Shown: positions 11,310 to 22,859 of the stretch, one piece after another | Numbering within the stretch: the stretch's first letter is position 1 | Layout: each line of letters begins with the position of its first letter | DNA from: Prostheceraeus crozeri | Taxonomy: Eukaryota > Platyhelminthes > Polycladida > Euryleptidae | NCBI GenBank assembly: GCA_907163375.1 | Contig: CAJQUW010006143.1 | Span: forward strand, 92,464 to 156,463 | DNA: 64,000 nucleotides | Direction: 5' to 3' | Notes under the pieces: model-generated | What the model was told of the DNA's origin: nothing | Database searches by the model: none | Seen by the model: the letters and a program-made list of their open reading frames with translations, nothing else | Program-made: the position numbers and the translations under genes

Positions 11310-13030
11310 CTTGCATGCAGTAGGTGCCTTTAAGTTTGAAAGTAGACTACATGAGGATCAAATGCGGAAATTTCAGCTTGCTTATTTTCATTTCATCCGA
11401 CAAGTGCATCAAATCGCGCAGTCTGACTCTTAATCAAGATGAAATGTTCACTATCGCGTCTTTAAAATGCAGATTACTTGCAAGCGTTAAGAATACTTTG
11501 CTATCTTATCAATCACTCAGTTCCATTTTTAAAAAATAATGCCTCCGTTGCAGCGACGCGTTATAATAACAATAATATGAATGTCTACGTTGCAATCATT
11601 TCATGCCTTAATTTTCTTTCGAAATGAAAACTAACATTGTTATGATATTATCTATAAAAGCGTAAAACAGCTAGAGCTGCGAGTATAGTTATTCTGGAGT
11701 TATTCTCACATTTTTATGGGAATTCCCATAACTGAGATTACTATTTCCATGCCATGTGAATTCCCATGGGATAGGAAAACCCGCTCCCATGGCAAGCCTG
11801 TACTTTTCTCGAATTTCATGAAATGGATCATCTCAGCTTAATTTAATATCGAAATAAAATTGAAATGGTTGTGATGAATTGAGCAATTTATCACTGCACT
11901 ATGCACTTTGTTCATCATACAAAATGGATAGACAACCTAATAACTACAGTACCAAATCTTATCGTGTGCGTGTTCATTGAATATCTATTTGAATTTTTTA
12001 TTTTATTTTGCGGATTTGTCATCATTTCTAATCTATTTAGAATTAGTTGGTGCACTGTTTACCCCAGAGGAGAGTAAAGCCACAATTAAATCTGGTTGAA
12101 TGGCCTTCCTGAGGACTACCCGCGGTGGAATTACGATCATGGTCGACTAGTGTATACTGTCAAGGCCGCACCTGACCTGCCTGTAGGCGAAGCGCTCATT
12201 TAACGAATTGATCTCATTTAAAATCAAAACACAGTAATTGAAAGCCAAGTGTAATAGTCCACGCACTGTGGAAAGTTTCCCTTTCCGTGGCTTGATCATG
12301 CGGAAAATCCGTCGAGATACTTTTACATGCATTATGAGTCCACAGAAATAAATTGCTTTGAAACAAAAAACAATTCAGAAAACCAATGGATCAGCTTTAC
12401 AAAATTGATTTGCTTTCAGATGTAGGGATATTTTTAGACTACTATTATGATTAGTAAGAGTAGGACAACAAAATCCTAAATTATCAACAGGAAAATTTAA
12501 TTTATGATTGATATTTGACAGAACGACCTGAACTCAGTTCATTAATTGCATGGAAATAGACTTGAGAAATAACGTTCCATCACAACTTCTCATTCCGCAT
12601 AATTAAAGACGTGAAAATGTAAAATCTCCTACTCAGTGCAATCACTCGGACCTTCGACCAGACACTGATCTTTGAAATGTTTTCGTACAGCTGGAAAAAG
12701 GAATTTTAGATAGCTGGGCTTCACCTTTGTCCCAATTGACCCTGTCGTTTTCCCAATGAATTTGCTTTTCTGCTGCGGTCCTCCTCATAGTATGAAAAGT
12801 CTTCTTCAATGACTTTACCTGAGAAGCTTGATCGTCACAAACCACTCTCTTTGTGAGACAATTTTTCATTTCATTAACAAAATGACTTTCAAGAAATTTG
12901 CACATTTATCATATCAGTTTGTTCATCATTTCGTCCTGTTATTCATTTTCGTGCTCGAATTGAAATAATTCAAACATCGATTCAGAATGTCTATTTGGTT
13001 GCCATTCTTTAACAACCGATCCAGATCTTA
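11310..13030. other. Intergenic, nothing recognised
   Basis: No gene recognised. An 87-codon minus-strand frame at 12642-12905 has many charged residues but no known motif. Confidence 0.5.
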
Positions 13031-13033
13031 ATA

Positions 13034-14588
13034 CAGGTTTTTGCGTTTAATAGAGGCAGTTGTACATTACAGAGTGGCATAATGCGTAACTTAACGGATT
13101 TAATCACAAATTAATGAAATCGGTTCATTTGTTAACGACAAATACTGTTAAACACTCCGTCAATTTCAAATTTAACGACTTATTCACTAAACAGTAGCAT
13201 TTGTCAGTTATAACGGCGGTTCATCTAAATACTACGTCATTTTGCAAAACTCAATATATCCAAGACAGTTTTTATTCAAATTATGCATGTCATTATGTCA
13301 CATCATTATGCATGGTCATCACTTATGTCCTGCATCTGAATGCATGCGGTGAAGATGCGTCTTGTTCGCCGATGGGCAGCACTACAAGCAGCTGGAGTGA
13401 TTTCCACCAAATTTTGCTCAGCAAGCTGAGTAAGAGTTGCCAGTTGCTCTTGATATGGCTGGAGAAGTAACTGTTCCCTCACATCCTCCAATTGGCGTCG
13501 TAGACCCGCCTTCCAAATGCTGAAACAATTTTCTGCTGCGTTTAGGAAAGGTGAATAGGGTGGTAGATAATATAAATCAGCGTTGGCATGTTGATCGCTG
13601 ACGTCCGTGGCACGGCGATGACAGGGTGCATTGTCAAGAAGGACAGCCTCTTCATTGGGAAGGAAGTGGCCGTTGATAAGGTCCGCCAAAAAGTCGTTAA
13701 ATGCATCCGCTGTCGTTCCTGCTTCACGGATAGTGTGATGTACCAAGCCTCGTTGGCTGGACACTCCCAGAATGAGGGTAAAATTTGGGCATTGTCTAGC
13801 TCCGACGATGCGCTGTGCGCGATGTCCTCTTGCAGATCGTCCTCGAGATCGACTCGTCCATAAGTTAAAACCTGATTCATCAATGTAGATAATGTGAGGA
13901 TCCGCTGGTGTGAGCCATTCCGCGTGGGCTCGGCGAGCAAGTTTGACATCCATTCTGTCACGATCTGCAGGTGGTGACTCCAGCTTCTTCATTGTGATGA
14001 GGCTACCTCTTAGCACGCGATGGACTGTGGACTCACTGAGACGAGGACTGTCTGGTAATTGGAGTCGAAGCTCTTCGCTGAGTTGTCGCAACGTGTAATT
14101 AGGGTGTTGTTCGACAGTTCCAACAAGGCAATCAATCATCTCTTGAGTTGCAAGCTGTCGTTGTCCACCCCCTCTTTTCCGTACCATTACCTCACTATCT
14201 TCCAGATAGCGACGTATGATTGACCAGGCTGTCCCTCGCGGAATGTTAAGCGCCGCAGCTACCTCTACATAGTCAGAGTTTGGATTCTCATAGGCATCCA
14301 CAATTCTCTTTTTATTCAGCAACGGTATCATTCTTCTTCGTCTCATTTTTCCAACTGTCATGTCGTAACGTTTTGACATTACCGATCAACACTCACCTTA
14401 TTGTCATTCAGTTTTGCAAGCGCCAGTAAAGCAATGGGCCTACGTCGTAATAAAGTACAAAAGGACGGAATGTTTTGTTTGTGCCGTTAGTCTCTATTGT
14501 TATGCCGTTAATCATTGCATATTGACGATATTCTATGCAAAATGACGTAATCAATTGAGGAAACGCCGTTATTTCCTGCAAAAACCTG
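13034..14588 (-). mobile_element. IS630/Tc1-superfamily transposon, apparently complete
   Basis: The element is about 1555 bp. Its ends are CAGGTTTTTGC at 13034 and the inverse GCAAAAACCTG ending at 14588, each flanked by TA (13032-13033 and 14589-14590), the target duplication expected for this superfamily. A longer inverted pair lies further in: ATAACGGCG followed by TACGTCATTTTGCA at about 13209-13246, and its inverse at about 14536-14573. Several TAACGG and CGTTAA units lie in both subterminal regions and may be transposase binding sites. The transposase between them has no stop or frameshift. Confidence 0.85.
13306..14379 (-). CDS. IS630-like DDE transposase, intact frame
   Basis: The 357-residue protein catalyses cut-and-paste transposition in this superfamily. 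Residues about 20-75 form an N-terminal helix-turn-helix (KKRIVDAYENPNSDYVEVAA then IPRGTAWSIIRRYL), followed by a second DNA-binding stretch with GGGQRQLATQEMI and LSESTVHRVLRG. The catalytic triad is complete: YIDESGFNLW, LLDNAPCH, and PPYSPFLNAAENCFSIWK, with about 33 residues between the second Asp and the Glu by my count. The first ATG of the frame (MSKRYDMTVGKMRRRRM) is reasonable, and Met 7 or Met 12 are alternatives. Terminal repeats and a TA duplication surround the gene, so the copy could be autonomous and young. Identity to other genomic copies cannot be judged here. Confidence 0.9.
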   Translation of the reverse strand: MSKRYDMTVGKMRRRRMIPLLNKKRIVDAYENPNSDYVEVAAALNIPRGTAWSIIRRYLEDSEVMVRKRGGGQRQLATQEMIDCLVGTVEQHPNYTLRQLSEELRLQLPDSPRLSESTVHRVLRGSLITMKKLESPPADRDRMDVKLARRAHAEWLTPADPHIIYIDESGFNLWTSRSRGRSARGHRAQRIVGARQCPNFTLILGVSSQRGLVHHTIREAGTTADAFNDFLADLINGHFLPNEEAVLLDNAPCHRRATDVSDQHANADLYYLPPYSPFLNAAENCFSIWKAGLRRQLEDVREQLLLQPYQEQLATLTQLAEQNLVEITPAACSAAHRRTRRIFTACIQMQDISDDHA

Positions 14589-14590
14589 TA

Positions 14591-16030
14591 TAAGGAATAC
14601 TGCTTGAAATACGAATTTTGAAAGCGACTCTACGCATGCAGCCGCTTTGCATACTTCTCTTTGCAGTTCTTGAGCTCTCTTCAGATAATTTACCGCTGAC
14701 CATGAAGGAAAATGCATCCAAAATGTTGTGTACCAGCAGTTTGGCTTCGGATGAAATCATTCATCAAAGCAACTACCCAACTCTTTGGTCGCTTTTCACC
14801 TAAACCGATAGCAAATTTAGTTTCGTATCAAATAGGACCGATTACTTCAATTTTCATTATCAATCCATAGTGAAAATGAATATTAGAAACTAGAAGAATA
14901 TCAATGTGTGAATATGTTGTCTAGCACATGGAATACTGTATTTATTCATCTAAGATAATATCAATAGCAAGTTATTGGCACATAGGATGATAAATTATGC
15001 ACATGTAAATGACGCACACATACACCAATCTGTGCTATTGTCTTTTGGAAACAACATTTTTGAAAATTCTCCCACTTGGTGTACATCTTTTATTCTATAT
15101 TTGTGGAACATAGCTTTAGTTTGAAAATATCTGACATTGATATATATTTTTTCGCAAGTAGCCTAGCAATTGATCAATTTATCAATTGCCAGCAGATGCA
15201 ACCATCTCATTGGTGTTTAAATCTGTTGAGATTTGATACATATACATGTACTGTTCACGCACCATCTTCTGCGCACAAATTCGCTTTTTGTGTGAATAAT
15301 CGCTAAAAGCATGCAAATTGAATCAATTTAATAATTGCTCCAATCAGACAATTCGAGGTGTAGTGAGTGAGATCCACTCCCGATAGAGGCATCTATGCAT
15401 GAGAACAGTCCAAGAAGAGTGAATTTCAAGGTCATAGGTCGGTACTGAAACAATATTCACCAAACAAGATGCGAAATGCCTATCCAATAGTTCAAATTAA
15501 CTTGGAATTGACAAAATCTGTCAAACGGATTACAAAGTTTGTTTGCTACGTATGCAATTCATTTATACATTTATACGACATAGTTTATATTAGACCATTG
15601 ATCCATTTAAGGCCTACGTACCGGTATGCAAATTTGCGAAATTTTGATTTATCCTTTCCATATCGTTGTCTTCATCAAATTATCAACCCAAAGTCACGTC
15701 ATCACCATTTTGAAATCATGACATAAATATAGCATCTATTTATAGAAATACTTTGCACCTTATCACTTTTAGATTATATCCTGTTTACATAAATTCTCTG
15801 CGCATGACAGTAGTAAATTAGATTTTGATCGAATTGCGGAATTTTGTCGAGACATGCCCATTAAAGACACACAATAGAACTAATAGAGTTCATTTTTAAC
15901 GGAGAGTGGCATCAGTTTTAACATCCATGGGGTGCACCAGTGATTTTCCTGGGGAGAGAGGAGATCCGACAAATGTCTTGTAAAATGTCACAAAATTCAA
16001 TCCATGACACATTATAAAGCACACCACTGA
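14591..16030. other. Intergenic, nothing recognised
   Basis: AT-rich, with short frames that show no motif. Confidence 0.5.
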
Positions 16031-16035
16031 GGTTT

Positions 16036-16380
16036 CGGCTTGGTATGACGAGAAAGGACGGAATAAGGAATAGGTACATCGGAGGTACGATCAAGGTGGG
16101 AGCGATGCACAGGAAAGTGAGGGAGGCCAGACTAAGATGGCAAGGGCATGTGATGCAGAGAGACGATCGGTACGTAGGAAGATAGGTGAGGGCGATGGAG
16201 CTGCCGGGTACGAGGAGGCGCGGAAGACAGAAACGAAGATACATTAATAAGGTCAAGGAAGACATGGAAGTTGGAGTGATTATAGACGACGTGCACGACC
16301 AAGATGCATGGAGGAAGAGGATCCGCTGTGTCGACCCATGGCTCGCTGGAGTAAGTGCCGAAAGACAAAGAAGAACATGA
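16036..16380 (+). pseudogene. C-terminal tail of a LINE reverse-transcriptase ORF
   Basis: Translating 16036-16380 gives a polypeptide starting RLGMTRKDGIRNRYI. It contains LRWQGHVMQRDDRYVG, then MELPGTRRRGRQKRR and later DAWRKRIRCVDPW, ending in TGA. The order LRW-GHV-R-D, then M-PG-RRRGRPK-RW, is typical of the C-terminal end of invertebrate LINE polyproteins, probably of RTE type. The frame carries a TAG right after DDRYVGR, where relatives continue into RV, and nothing of the polymerase core remains upstream. This is a 5'-truncated dead copy. The patch is much richer in G than its surroundings, which helps delimit it. Confidence 0.78.
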
Positions 16381-16770
16381 AGTCCCGAACATCGGAAGAT
16401 TATCTCAAAACAAATTCATGAGTATGTCAGGAAGATATTTCGCACATAACACCGGATAGCTTTTATATATTCATTTATATTTCCTTGACAATTAAGGTCT
16501 GTCGTAATATCTTGAATGTCTGATAAATGACATAGAATCCGTATGTCCAGCCCAATGAAAGCTTAATGAGTTCTTTTCAGGACTATCTTACATTTTTTAT
16601 GTACAAATGATTTTATATTTTATCATATGTGTTATCCACACTTTAGCGGACTTCAGTTGCAATGCAGAGATTGTTCATTCAATAGAACTAACTATTCAGT
16701 CAATAAAAGACACCCACACCCTTGGTTCCCTGACCGCACTCGCCTGACCCACCCATCTCTCCCCCCCCCC

Positions 16771-17192
16771 GTTACATAGATGATCTGTTTGTTCAGCTAT
16801 GAAATTTTCAATACTTTGTTGATTAGAATTAATCCCCTGATTTGAAAGCAGAGAGAAATGGGACCAATAACACTTCCGTTGAATACCTTGATGTTAAGTT
16901 GAACATTAATGGATTGTACACCTCCGTTTTTCACAAAGTGGAACAATTTTCTTTTAATATTGTAATATTTGCTTTTCAGCAAAGTCCTCTTCCTCTGCAT
17001 ATCGGTGCGAATGTATTTGCCAGTCAAGTTTTAAGGCATCTAAGAATTTGTTCTCATCTACAGTATGCCATTGTTAAAGTTAAAAGCACTTTTGACATTT
17101 TCATGAAGCGTGGTTATAAAGCTGATCAAGTGTATGGAGAGATTGCTAAATATGCATATTTTTTGTTTTACTCAAATTTTGCTAATTCTTGA
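16771..17192 (+). pseudogene. Penelope-like reverse-transcriptase fragment
   Basis: The sequence around 16771 reads RYIDDLFV, the YxDD catalytic motif. After a short damaged stretch the frame from 16842 to 17192 gives VEYLDVKLNINGLYTSVFHK and then LRHLRICS and MKRGYKADQVYGEIAKY. The order LDVK, TSV-xK, then R-RICS and RGY matches the palm and thumb region of Penelope-like reverse transcriptases. No fingers domain or GIY-YIG domain is joined to it. A hammerhead-like core lies 150 bases downstream at 17347-17382. Confidence 0.68.
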
Positions 17193-17346
17193 GACTTGGC
17201 TGAATAAATTCTTGGCTGTCTAAATTCTGCCAAAGAATTGTCTATCCTGTGTGGCTTTGGTTACATTTATTATCGATAGATAGATATATATTTATTCACG
17301 GCAAATTCATGCATGTGACAATTTAATTTAAATGCAAACGTTTTGG

Positions 17347-17382
17347 CCTGAAGACGAGTACCTGTGAAGGCACGAAAATTCG
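17347..17382 (+). ncRNA. Hammerhead-like ribozyme core at a Penelope-like end
   Basis: CTGAAGACGA is followed by a hairpin (GTACCT, loop GTGA, AGGCAC) and then GAAAA. This order of core box, stem II and GAAA box is that of hammerhead ribozymes. The first box is CTGAAGA, not the canonical CTGATGA, so cleavage may be weak or lost. Hammerhead motifs are known to reside in the terminal repeats of Penelope-like elements, and a Penelope-like RT fragment lies just upstream. Confidence 0.45.
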
Positions 17383-17937
17383 CCTTGTAATTTTTAGACT
17401 GGATTCAAAGAACTTGTTTTCTTGACCACTTGTGTTTTCAATATCACATACGACGAGTGTGAATTTATCACCGTCACTCAGCAGCGCAATTTTGAAAGAG
17501 GGGTTCGCGACTCATATTAGCCACATCGATGCCTTTAGAGGGTGCTAGCCTGTGCTATCTACTACTTTGAAAAAATTCCGTTTAATATCTGAGAAATAGT
17601 TAGTCGAAGTTCGGCATAACGTTGATATGAAGTTGGCACCGCCACTCGCCGCCACTGAAGTTTTACCTCTAAAAACGCAAGCCAATCTTATAAAAAGAAG
17701 GCAGATTGATGGATGAACTTTACAATCAATGTGCCAGAGAAGATACAATCCGAATGTACAAAATAGCGTGCTGGCTTTACACTACCACCAGCTTACTATC
17801 GTCCAACTACTTCTAAGAAATTAAATGAGCAAGTAGCAGCCACACTCCAAATGCAGCGATATGTGTGGTTAATTTGAGTAGCATTCCCCTCTTTCAAGAT
17901 GAAGGACTGAGTGTCGCACGTGTTGCATTACGCAGTA

Positions 17938-19480
17938 CAGGGTTGGAACCGGCACGCCGGCCCGACCCTGCTGAAAATTTTGAAGATCGGCCGGCAGAAG
18001 TATTGCGAACTGTTCTTTAAACAGTTAAAAAGTGATTACTGTCAGCTTGTACATGTAACTCAAACCGTGCTTTATCTATAATGTAGTTTCCAGAATCCTA
18101 TATTCTGGTCTATATGAATTTTGGAGGCATTTTGTATTCCTCAGCCAATCTATTGTAAAATTATTCTAGATCTTGAATCATTTCAACACATGGGATATTT
18201 TATATAACACGTAGTGCTAAGAAATGCAGTGAATAATGGATTTCAATGCAACCTAACCTGTGGGCCTGATGTCCGAACATTTGATCACTTAAAGCTTTCT
18301 TGTGGTGGGATATAGATATGCGCACATATTGCTATTGCATGGATGTTATTGCTATATTAATACCCGATTGTGTCATTATTTTGATTATCTGTTTTCTATT
18401 TGCTTGTGTCTGATTGAATTTGAAAATGTAGTTAACATTATGATAAATTATAAAGAATATATACCTACAACTTATTAGATTGATTAGTAGATAAGTCATT
18501 ACGTGCATTACTGCTTATCGCACAAAGTATGTTATCAAAGTGCGAATAATTGCATTCAGTGGCGTATCCAAGGGGGGGACACGGGGGAATGTCGCCCCCT
18601 CTGAGAGATATGATTTTAACACACAAGTTTATGAAGAAGGAAAGTGCACTCAAACATCAATTCTCAATACATCATGTGGAGTTGAGCTTTAGTGCTTGAT
18701 TTGCCTGGGAGTCTTGTGTCAGAGTGTGACGTTGCTTTCTTACCGATAGCCATTGCCGATAGCGCCGATAACACATTCGTCAAACACTGACTTGCAGTGG
18801 CGTAGCGTGTATAGTATTCATAGTATTCAGTAAATACCTATTTATTTCCACTGTGTGAACTTAATGAATTCTATCCATTCTTAAATATAACCAGTTTTGG
18901 TCCGTTGAAAAATCTTCTTTATTCAGCCAAAAAGTATATAAAAGATATCAAAATTTGGGATTAACGAAAATGAATATGAAAGCGAAGATTAAATTATCGA
19001 TAATATTACATGCGACCATGATTATACTATTTATGATTATTATATTTTTTTGCGTTGAATATGCATAATCTTCGTGGTAGGCCCAAAAAATTCATTATTT
19101 TTGTACCCCCCCCCTTTTCAAAATCCTGGATACGCCCCTGATTGCATTGTATGATATTAGATTGTATCAATAGGTAATTATCGCTTATCCGGAGTACCGG
19201 ATGGCCTACTATTCATGCACCTCTGCTATGTGGAAGCTGAATACTGTCTAATGGCATAAAATGACCAAATAATGTCTGACGATCAATTCCTTAACTAACC
19301 GGTAGATAGAGACCACATGTCACCATCCCATCCGACAGGCGGTCTTTAATAAGCCGCCATCGACCGGCCGGTTTTGAATACGTCGGCCTCCGGCCTTCCC
19401 CACTCCCGCCTGGCCGATTATGATGACGTTGGCCACCGGCCCAGCCCCGTGCGCCAAAAACCCGGCCGGTTCCAACCCTG
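17938..19480. mobile_element. Non-autonomous hAT-like element, outer of a nested pair
   Basis: Left end CAGGGTTGGAACCGGC at 17938 and right end GCCGGTTCCAACCCTG ending at 19480 are inverse copies. GC-rich CCGGCC-containing stretches follow each end. The flanks (TTACGCAGTA on the left, TTACGTACAC on the right) are similar but not an exact duplication. No transposase frame is present. Another element (18557-19140) is inserted inside it. Confidence 0.7.
18557..19140. mobile_element. Non-autonomous hAT element with 8-bp target duplication
   Basis: The left end is CAGTGGCGTATCCAAGGGGG and the right end reads CCTGGATACGCCCCTG, its imperfect inverse. The octamer ATTGCATT stands directly on both sides (18549-18556 and 19141-19148). 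An 8-bp duplication with CAG..CTG ends is diagnostic of hAT transposons. The 584-bp interior holds no transposase. A second CAGTGGCGTA start lies inside at about 18796, perhaps a further nested or duplicated end. This element lies within 17938-19480 and so is the younger of the two. Confidence 0.85.
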
Positions 19481-19489
19481 TTACGTACA

Positions 19490-20995
19490 CTTTCTGTTTT
19501 TCATTTATATTTTCCCTTCAATATCATTTACGCAATTGTGAATTTCGTGCTCTGTGTGATTTGAGAGAGAGAGAAAATGGCGAGTAAGAGATTATAAAAT
19601 GCATGATGCTAATAGGAACACAAAAAAATGAACGTGTGATATTTCACCATTTGATCAAATAGAAGTTACATGCATAAAATTCGAATCAGATGAAAGTATG
19701 ACACACTTTCCAATGAAAGATGCATTCATTAAATAAATTTGCTTCTAGTCTCTCGCATATGGTGCATAGTTTATAACCAGCATGTTAATAGCATGAGGTA
19801 CCGTTATGTGCCTCCCCATTCACCATCTCAGATGACTATAGAAAATTCATGCATCTTATTCACACTATAGTTTTTTTGGGTGTTGTCATCGAAAATTGTG
19901 CATATATAGAGTAAGTGGAAAAAGCGAAAGTAATACTAAATTTCGATTCAGGCATACCAGTTTCCTTTGGTTTGAAATTCATGCCATAATTGAAGCCATT
20001 CATGAATTTCAGAGAAATTACATTCCTATAACAAAATCTACATAACACATTTATGAAGACACTTGATTGCTATTCTTACCTCAGTAGAAACAGTCTGCTG
20101 AATTTAATTGCATGGCTGACGTTTGTTTGCGCTGGAAAGGTAGAACAATATCAAAAAACAAAACGTCAAAAATTGCGTCCCTTAGTTGCAGTAAACGAAT
20201 GATTTAATGACAATGTTTGTTCATCTTGTATTATTGGCAAAATGATTTAAGACAATCCCAAATCGATGATAATATAGGGGGTAGACTTTTTGCAACTAAT
20301 CACATCGAGTAAATGGAGCCAAGTGAATCATTTCAATCTACCTCATTAATAATTGTTGAATCCTGACGGAAAATGTACTTCTCTCTATGTTCAACCATGT
20401 ACTGTTGCCATGGATGTCTCACTTAACAGCCAACATAAAATGTACGAATCGTATTTCATTATCAAACTGAAGGCTGTCACCATGAGATATCTCATAGCAA
20501 GCATTCTGTTTTCGTTATTATTAATGTATTATGTCACAATTAGGCCCCTTGGCGAAGTTTTTGTTGAGCTCTGTCATTATTTATGAATCTCCACGGTCAT
20601 TTAGTGAAGGATGAATATTGAATTTTAAGTGATGAAAGAATTTTACTTTCTAGACCTTTGTTTAGAGCTTCTTTCGATGCAAAATATTGTTGTTAACTGT
20701 TATAGAAGTAAAACTTATGGCAGTTTTGGCCAGAATTCATGGAACACCCATGCCTTAAAACCTTGAAAATTCAGCCAACAAGCACAATGAGATCTCAAGT
20801 TTTCGTGAAGACTTGCATTCAAATGAATTCAAATTTGAATTTCGAAATTGTACCATTATTCCAGACTATGTCTTTAATGATATCTACTAGTTACTTCGCT
20901 TCACAATTGCGCTCCGATTTAAAACATAACTTGAAAAATATTTCGGCCTAGTGTCTGGAAAGAGCCCAGGTTCTATTAGGTGTTATAGATAAATT
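19490..20995. other. Intergenic, nothing recognised
   Basis: No feature beyond short AT-rich frames. A run of GAGAGAGAGA is at about 19562. Confidence 0.5.
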
Positions 20996-21045
20996 TATTT
21001 TTGAGCAACTATTCGTAGCCATCTTCAGGCTAGGATGGAAATTAC
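20990..21045 (-). repeat. Possible Penelope-like terminus with hammerhead-like core
   Basis: On the minus strand the stretch reads CCTGAAGATGGCTACGAATA followed by GTTGCTCAAAAATAAA. The CTGAAGA box and the hairpin GGCTA-CGAA-TAG resemble the terminal motif of Penelope-like elements, but the GAAA box is degenerate and no coding remnant adjoins. Confidence 0.3.
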
Positions 21046-21099
21046 AATATTTTTATATCATCAGTACAAAAAGATTAAAATTCATACACGAGACATAGA

Positions 21100-22200
21100 A
21101 AAACAAAAATGATAATGAGATTCTGGCAGTATATATTGGGCTACATCTTACCAATAGCAGGAATGAACTTGACTTGACTAAATTTAATCGTAAAACCTTT
21201 GCACATGAGCTTAGTGCCTTGAGCTTATCTTTATGTGAGATTTACTTTGCTAGATATACCGATAGCCATTAAGAAAATAGGCCTACCAAAATAGGACAAT
21301 AATCATGTAATTTACATGGCGATTGAAGGACACTTTGGCACTCAAAAAGAAGTAAGCAGTCAAATTAAAGCTTCTTTATTCTTTTGAGTTAATCAACATC
21401 TACTATGTACTTTATACTAACAGTACAATCTATTTCGAATGACATATTGACGGCAGATTAGCAGATTATGAGCTAGGTAGTGGACGTGAATTTAACATGT
21501 GACTTCCCATTGACCTTGTTTAGCCAAGTAGATAGCTTGATAATGGGGATTAAGAATGTAACCCGAGGTTTGTAAAAGAAGTTATCGAATCTCAAGCGGG
21601 ACTGAAGATGTAGCCTACAGTAATAGCTCCCATAAAAAACCTGAGCCCGGGAAAGCACAAAACTTTCATGATCTATAAGTCGATAGCTTCTTTGCAATTT
21701 TCAGATAGCAATAGTAGACATAGAATAAGTATATTACTATAATGCTTTGTACTTACTCTATGACAACAGAATTTTTACAACATGTGATTGATGCCTGTAA
21801 CTTTCCTTGGTTTTCAGTCCGAAATGACTCAATTTTTCAGGCCGAAATAAAAATTATTCTCACGAAGACTAAAAAGTCAACTTTTCAGTATGAGGAGCGA
21901 TATCGTTGTCTAGAGAGTGCAGTGATTGAGAAGTGTTGAAAAGTGATCAGAGTGCTGAAAAGTTGACTTTTTAATCGAGTGAAGGTAATTTATTATTCTA
22001 TGCCTGCATCTCCATCTAGAATATTTTAGATATCTTAGCGTCCTATTTGTCACCCATACCATGACATTAAGAAGTCTATGGCCAGACCTAGACTGTAGAA
22101 ATGCATTTCTATCCATGGAGTAGGAATAGACATAGGCTACTAAACATCGCAAAAGAAAGCTTTTTGAATTCAAATTCAAATCATACTTAATGTCCAGCAT
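21100..22200. other. Intergenic, nothing recognised
   Basis: No gene recognised. AAAAGTCAACTTTTCAG at about 21871 recurs inverted as CTGAAAAGTTGACTTTT at about 21955, a roughly 100-bp hairpin-like pair. Confidence 0.5.
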
Positions 22201-22203
22201 TTG

Positions 22204-22238
22204 TTACATTCTATTACATGTATATACCGAAGGCAGCG
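22204..22238. repeat. Inverted repeat 3' of the H1-like gene
   Basis: Contains ATACCGAAGGCAGC preceded by CATTCTATTACATGTAT. Its inverse lies just upstream of the H1-like start codon at 22773-22830. Confidence 0.7.
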
Positions 22239-22261
22239 TTCACAGGCTTAGCACTTGAAGT

Positions 22262-22767
22262 TTACTTCTTTTTGGGTGTTGCTTTCTTCTTAGGGGTGGT
22301 CTTCGCCTTCTTAGGGGTCGTCTTTGCCTTCTTGGCAGCTGGCTTTTTAGCGGCAGGCTTCCTGGTTGGTGTCTTAGCCTTTTTGGGATTAGCTGCAGTC
22401 TTCTTCTTGGGGTGGCAGCCTTCTTTTCAGCCTTAGGTTTCTTGGCCGCAGGCTTCTTGGCTTTAGGTGCCTTAGGCTTCACCTCTTTCTTTTCCTTGGT
22501 AACCTTCAGAGTGCAAGTGATGGTCTTGCCTTGGACGGTTCCCTTGGTCATCAAGCTCTTCACAGTTCGGCGCAACTGATGAGGCTTTTTGTCGGGAAAT
22601 TGCACCTTCAATTGATGAAGGGTGAATTTCTTTTGAGCAGTGATATACGCAACAACTTCCTTCATACCGCTCTCTTGGGCGGGCTTTTTGGGTGTCTTTG
22701 GCTTGGAGGCCTTGGTGGTCTTAGCCTTTGCCGCCTTGGTGGCTGCTGGTGCCTGTGCGTCGGACAT
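22262..22767 (-). CDS. Histone H1-like / protamine-like chromatin protein
   Basis: The ATG at 22767 opens a protein with three parts. Residues 1-30 are a basic Lys/Ala/Pro/Thr tail. Residues about 31-90 are a compact domain (MKEVVAYITAQKKFTLHQLK, later HQLRRTVKSLMTKGTVQG) resembling the H1 winged helix but shorter and divergent. The rest is a tail of KKPAAKKPK-type repeats. Such proteins bind linker DNA and compact chromatin, and sperm-specific versions are common in invertebrates. After KKAATP the frame slips by one base at a short homopolymer. The minus-strand downstream frame continues as KKKTAANPKKAKTP and ends at TAA (22262-22264), a normal H1 tail. The unslipped frame reads an arginine-rich sequence to about 22240. 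No replication-dependent histone stem-loop is visible 3' of the stop. The gene is intronless. Confidence 0.78.
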
Positions 22768-22772
22768 AATTT

Positions 22773-22830
22773 TGCTGCCTTCGGTATGCCTTCGGTATGT
22801 ATAGAATGTATATTCTATTACATTCTGTTA
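22773..22830. repeat. Inverted repeat 5' of the H1-like gene
   Basis: GCTGCCTTCGGTATG with a partial direct duplication (CCTTCGGTATGTATAGAATG), then TATTCTATTACATTCTG. It mirrors 22204-22238 and starts only five bases upstream of the ATG. Confidence 0.7.
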
Positions 22831-22859
22831 CATATAACCAAATAGAGACTTCAAAATGA

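Noticed and set aside
13542-14098. Other frames within the IS630-like element
   Set aside because: Shadows of the intact transposase in other frames.
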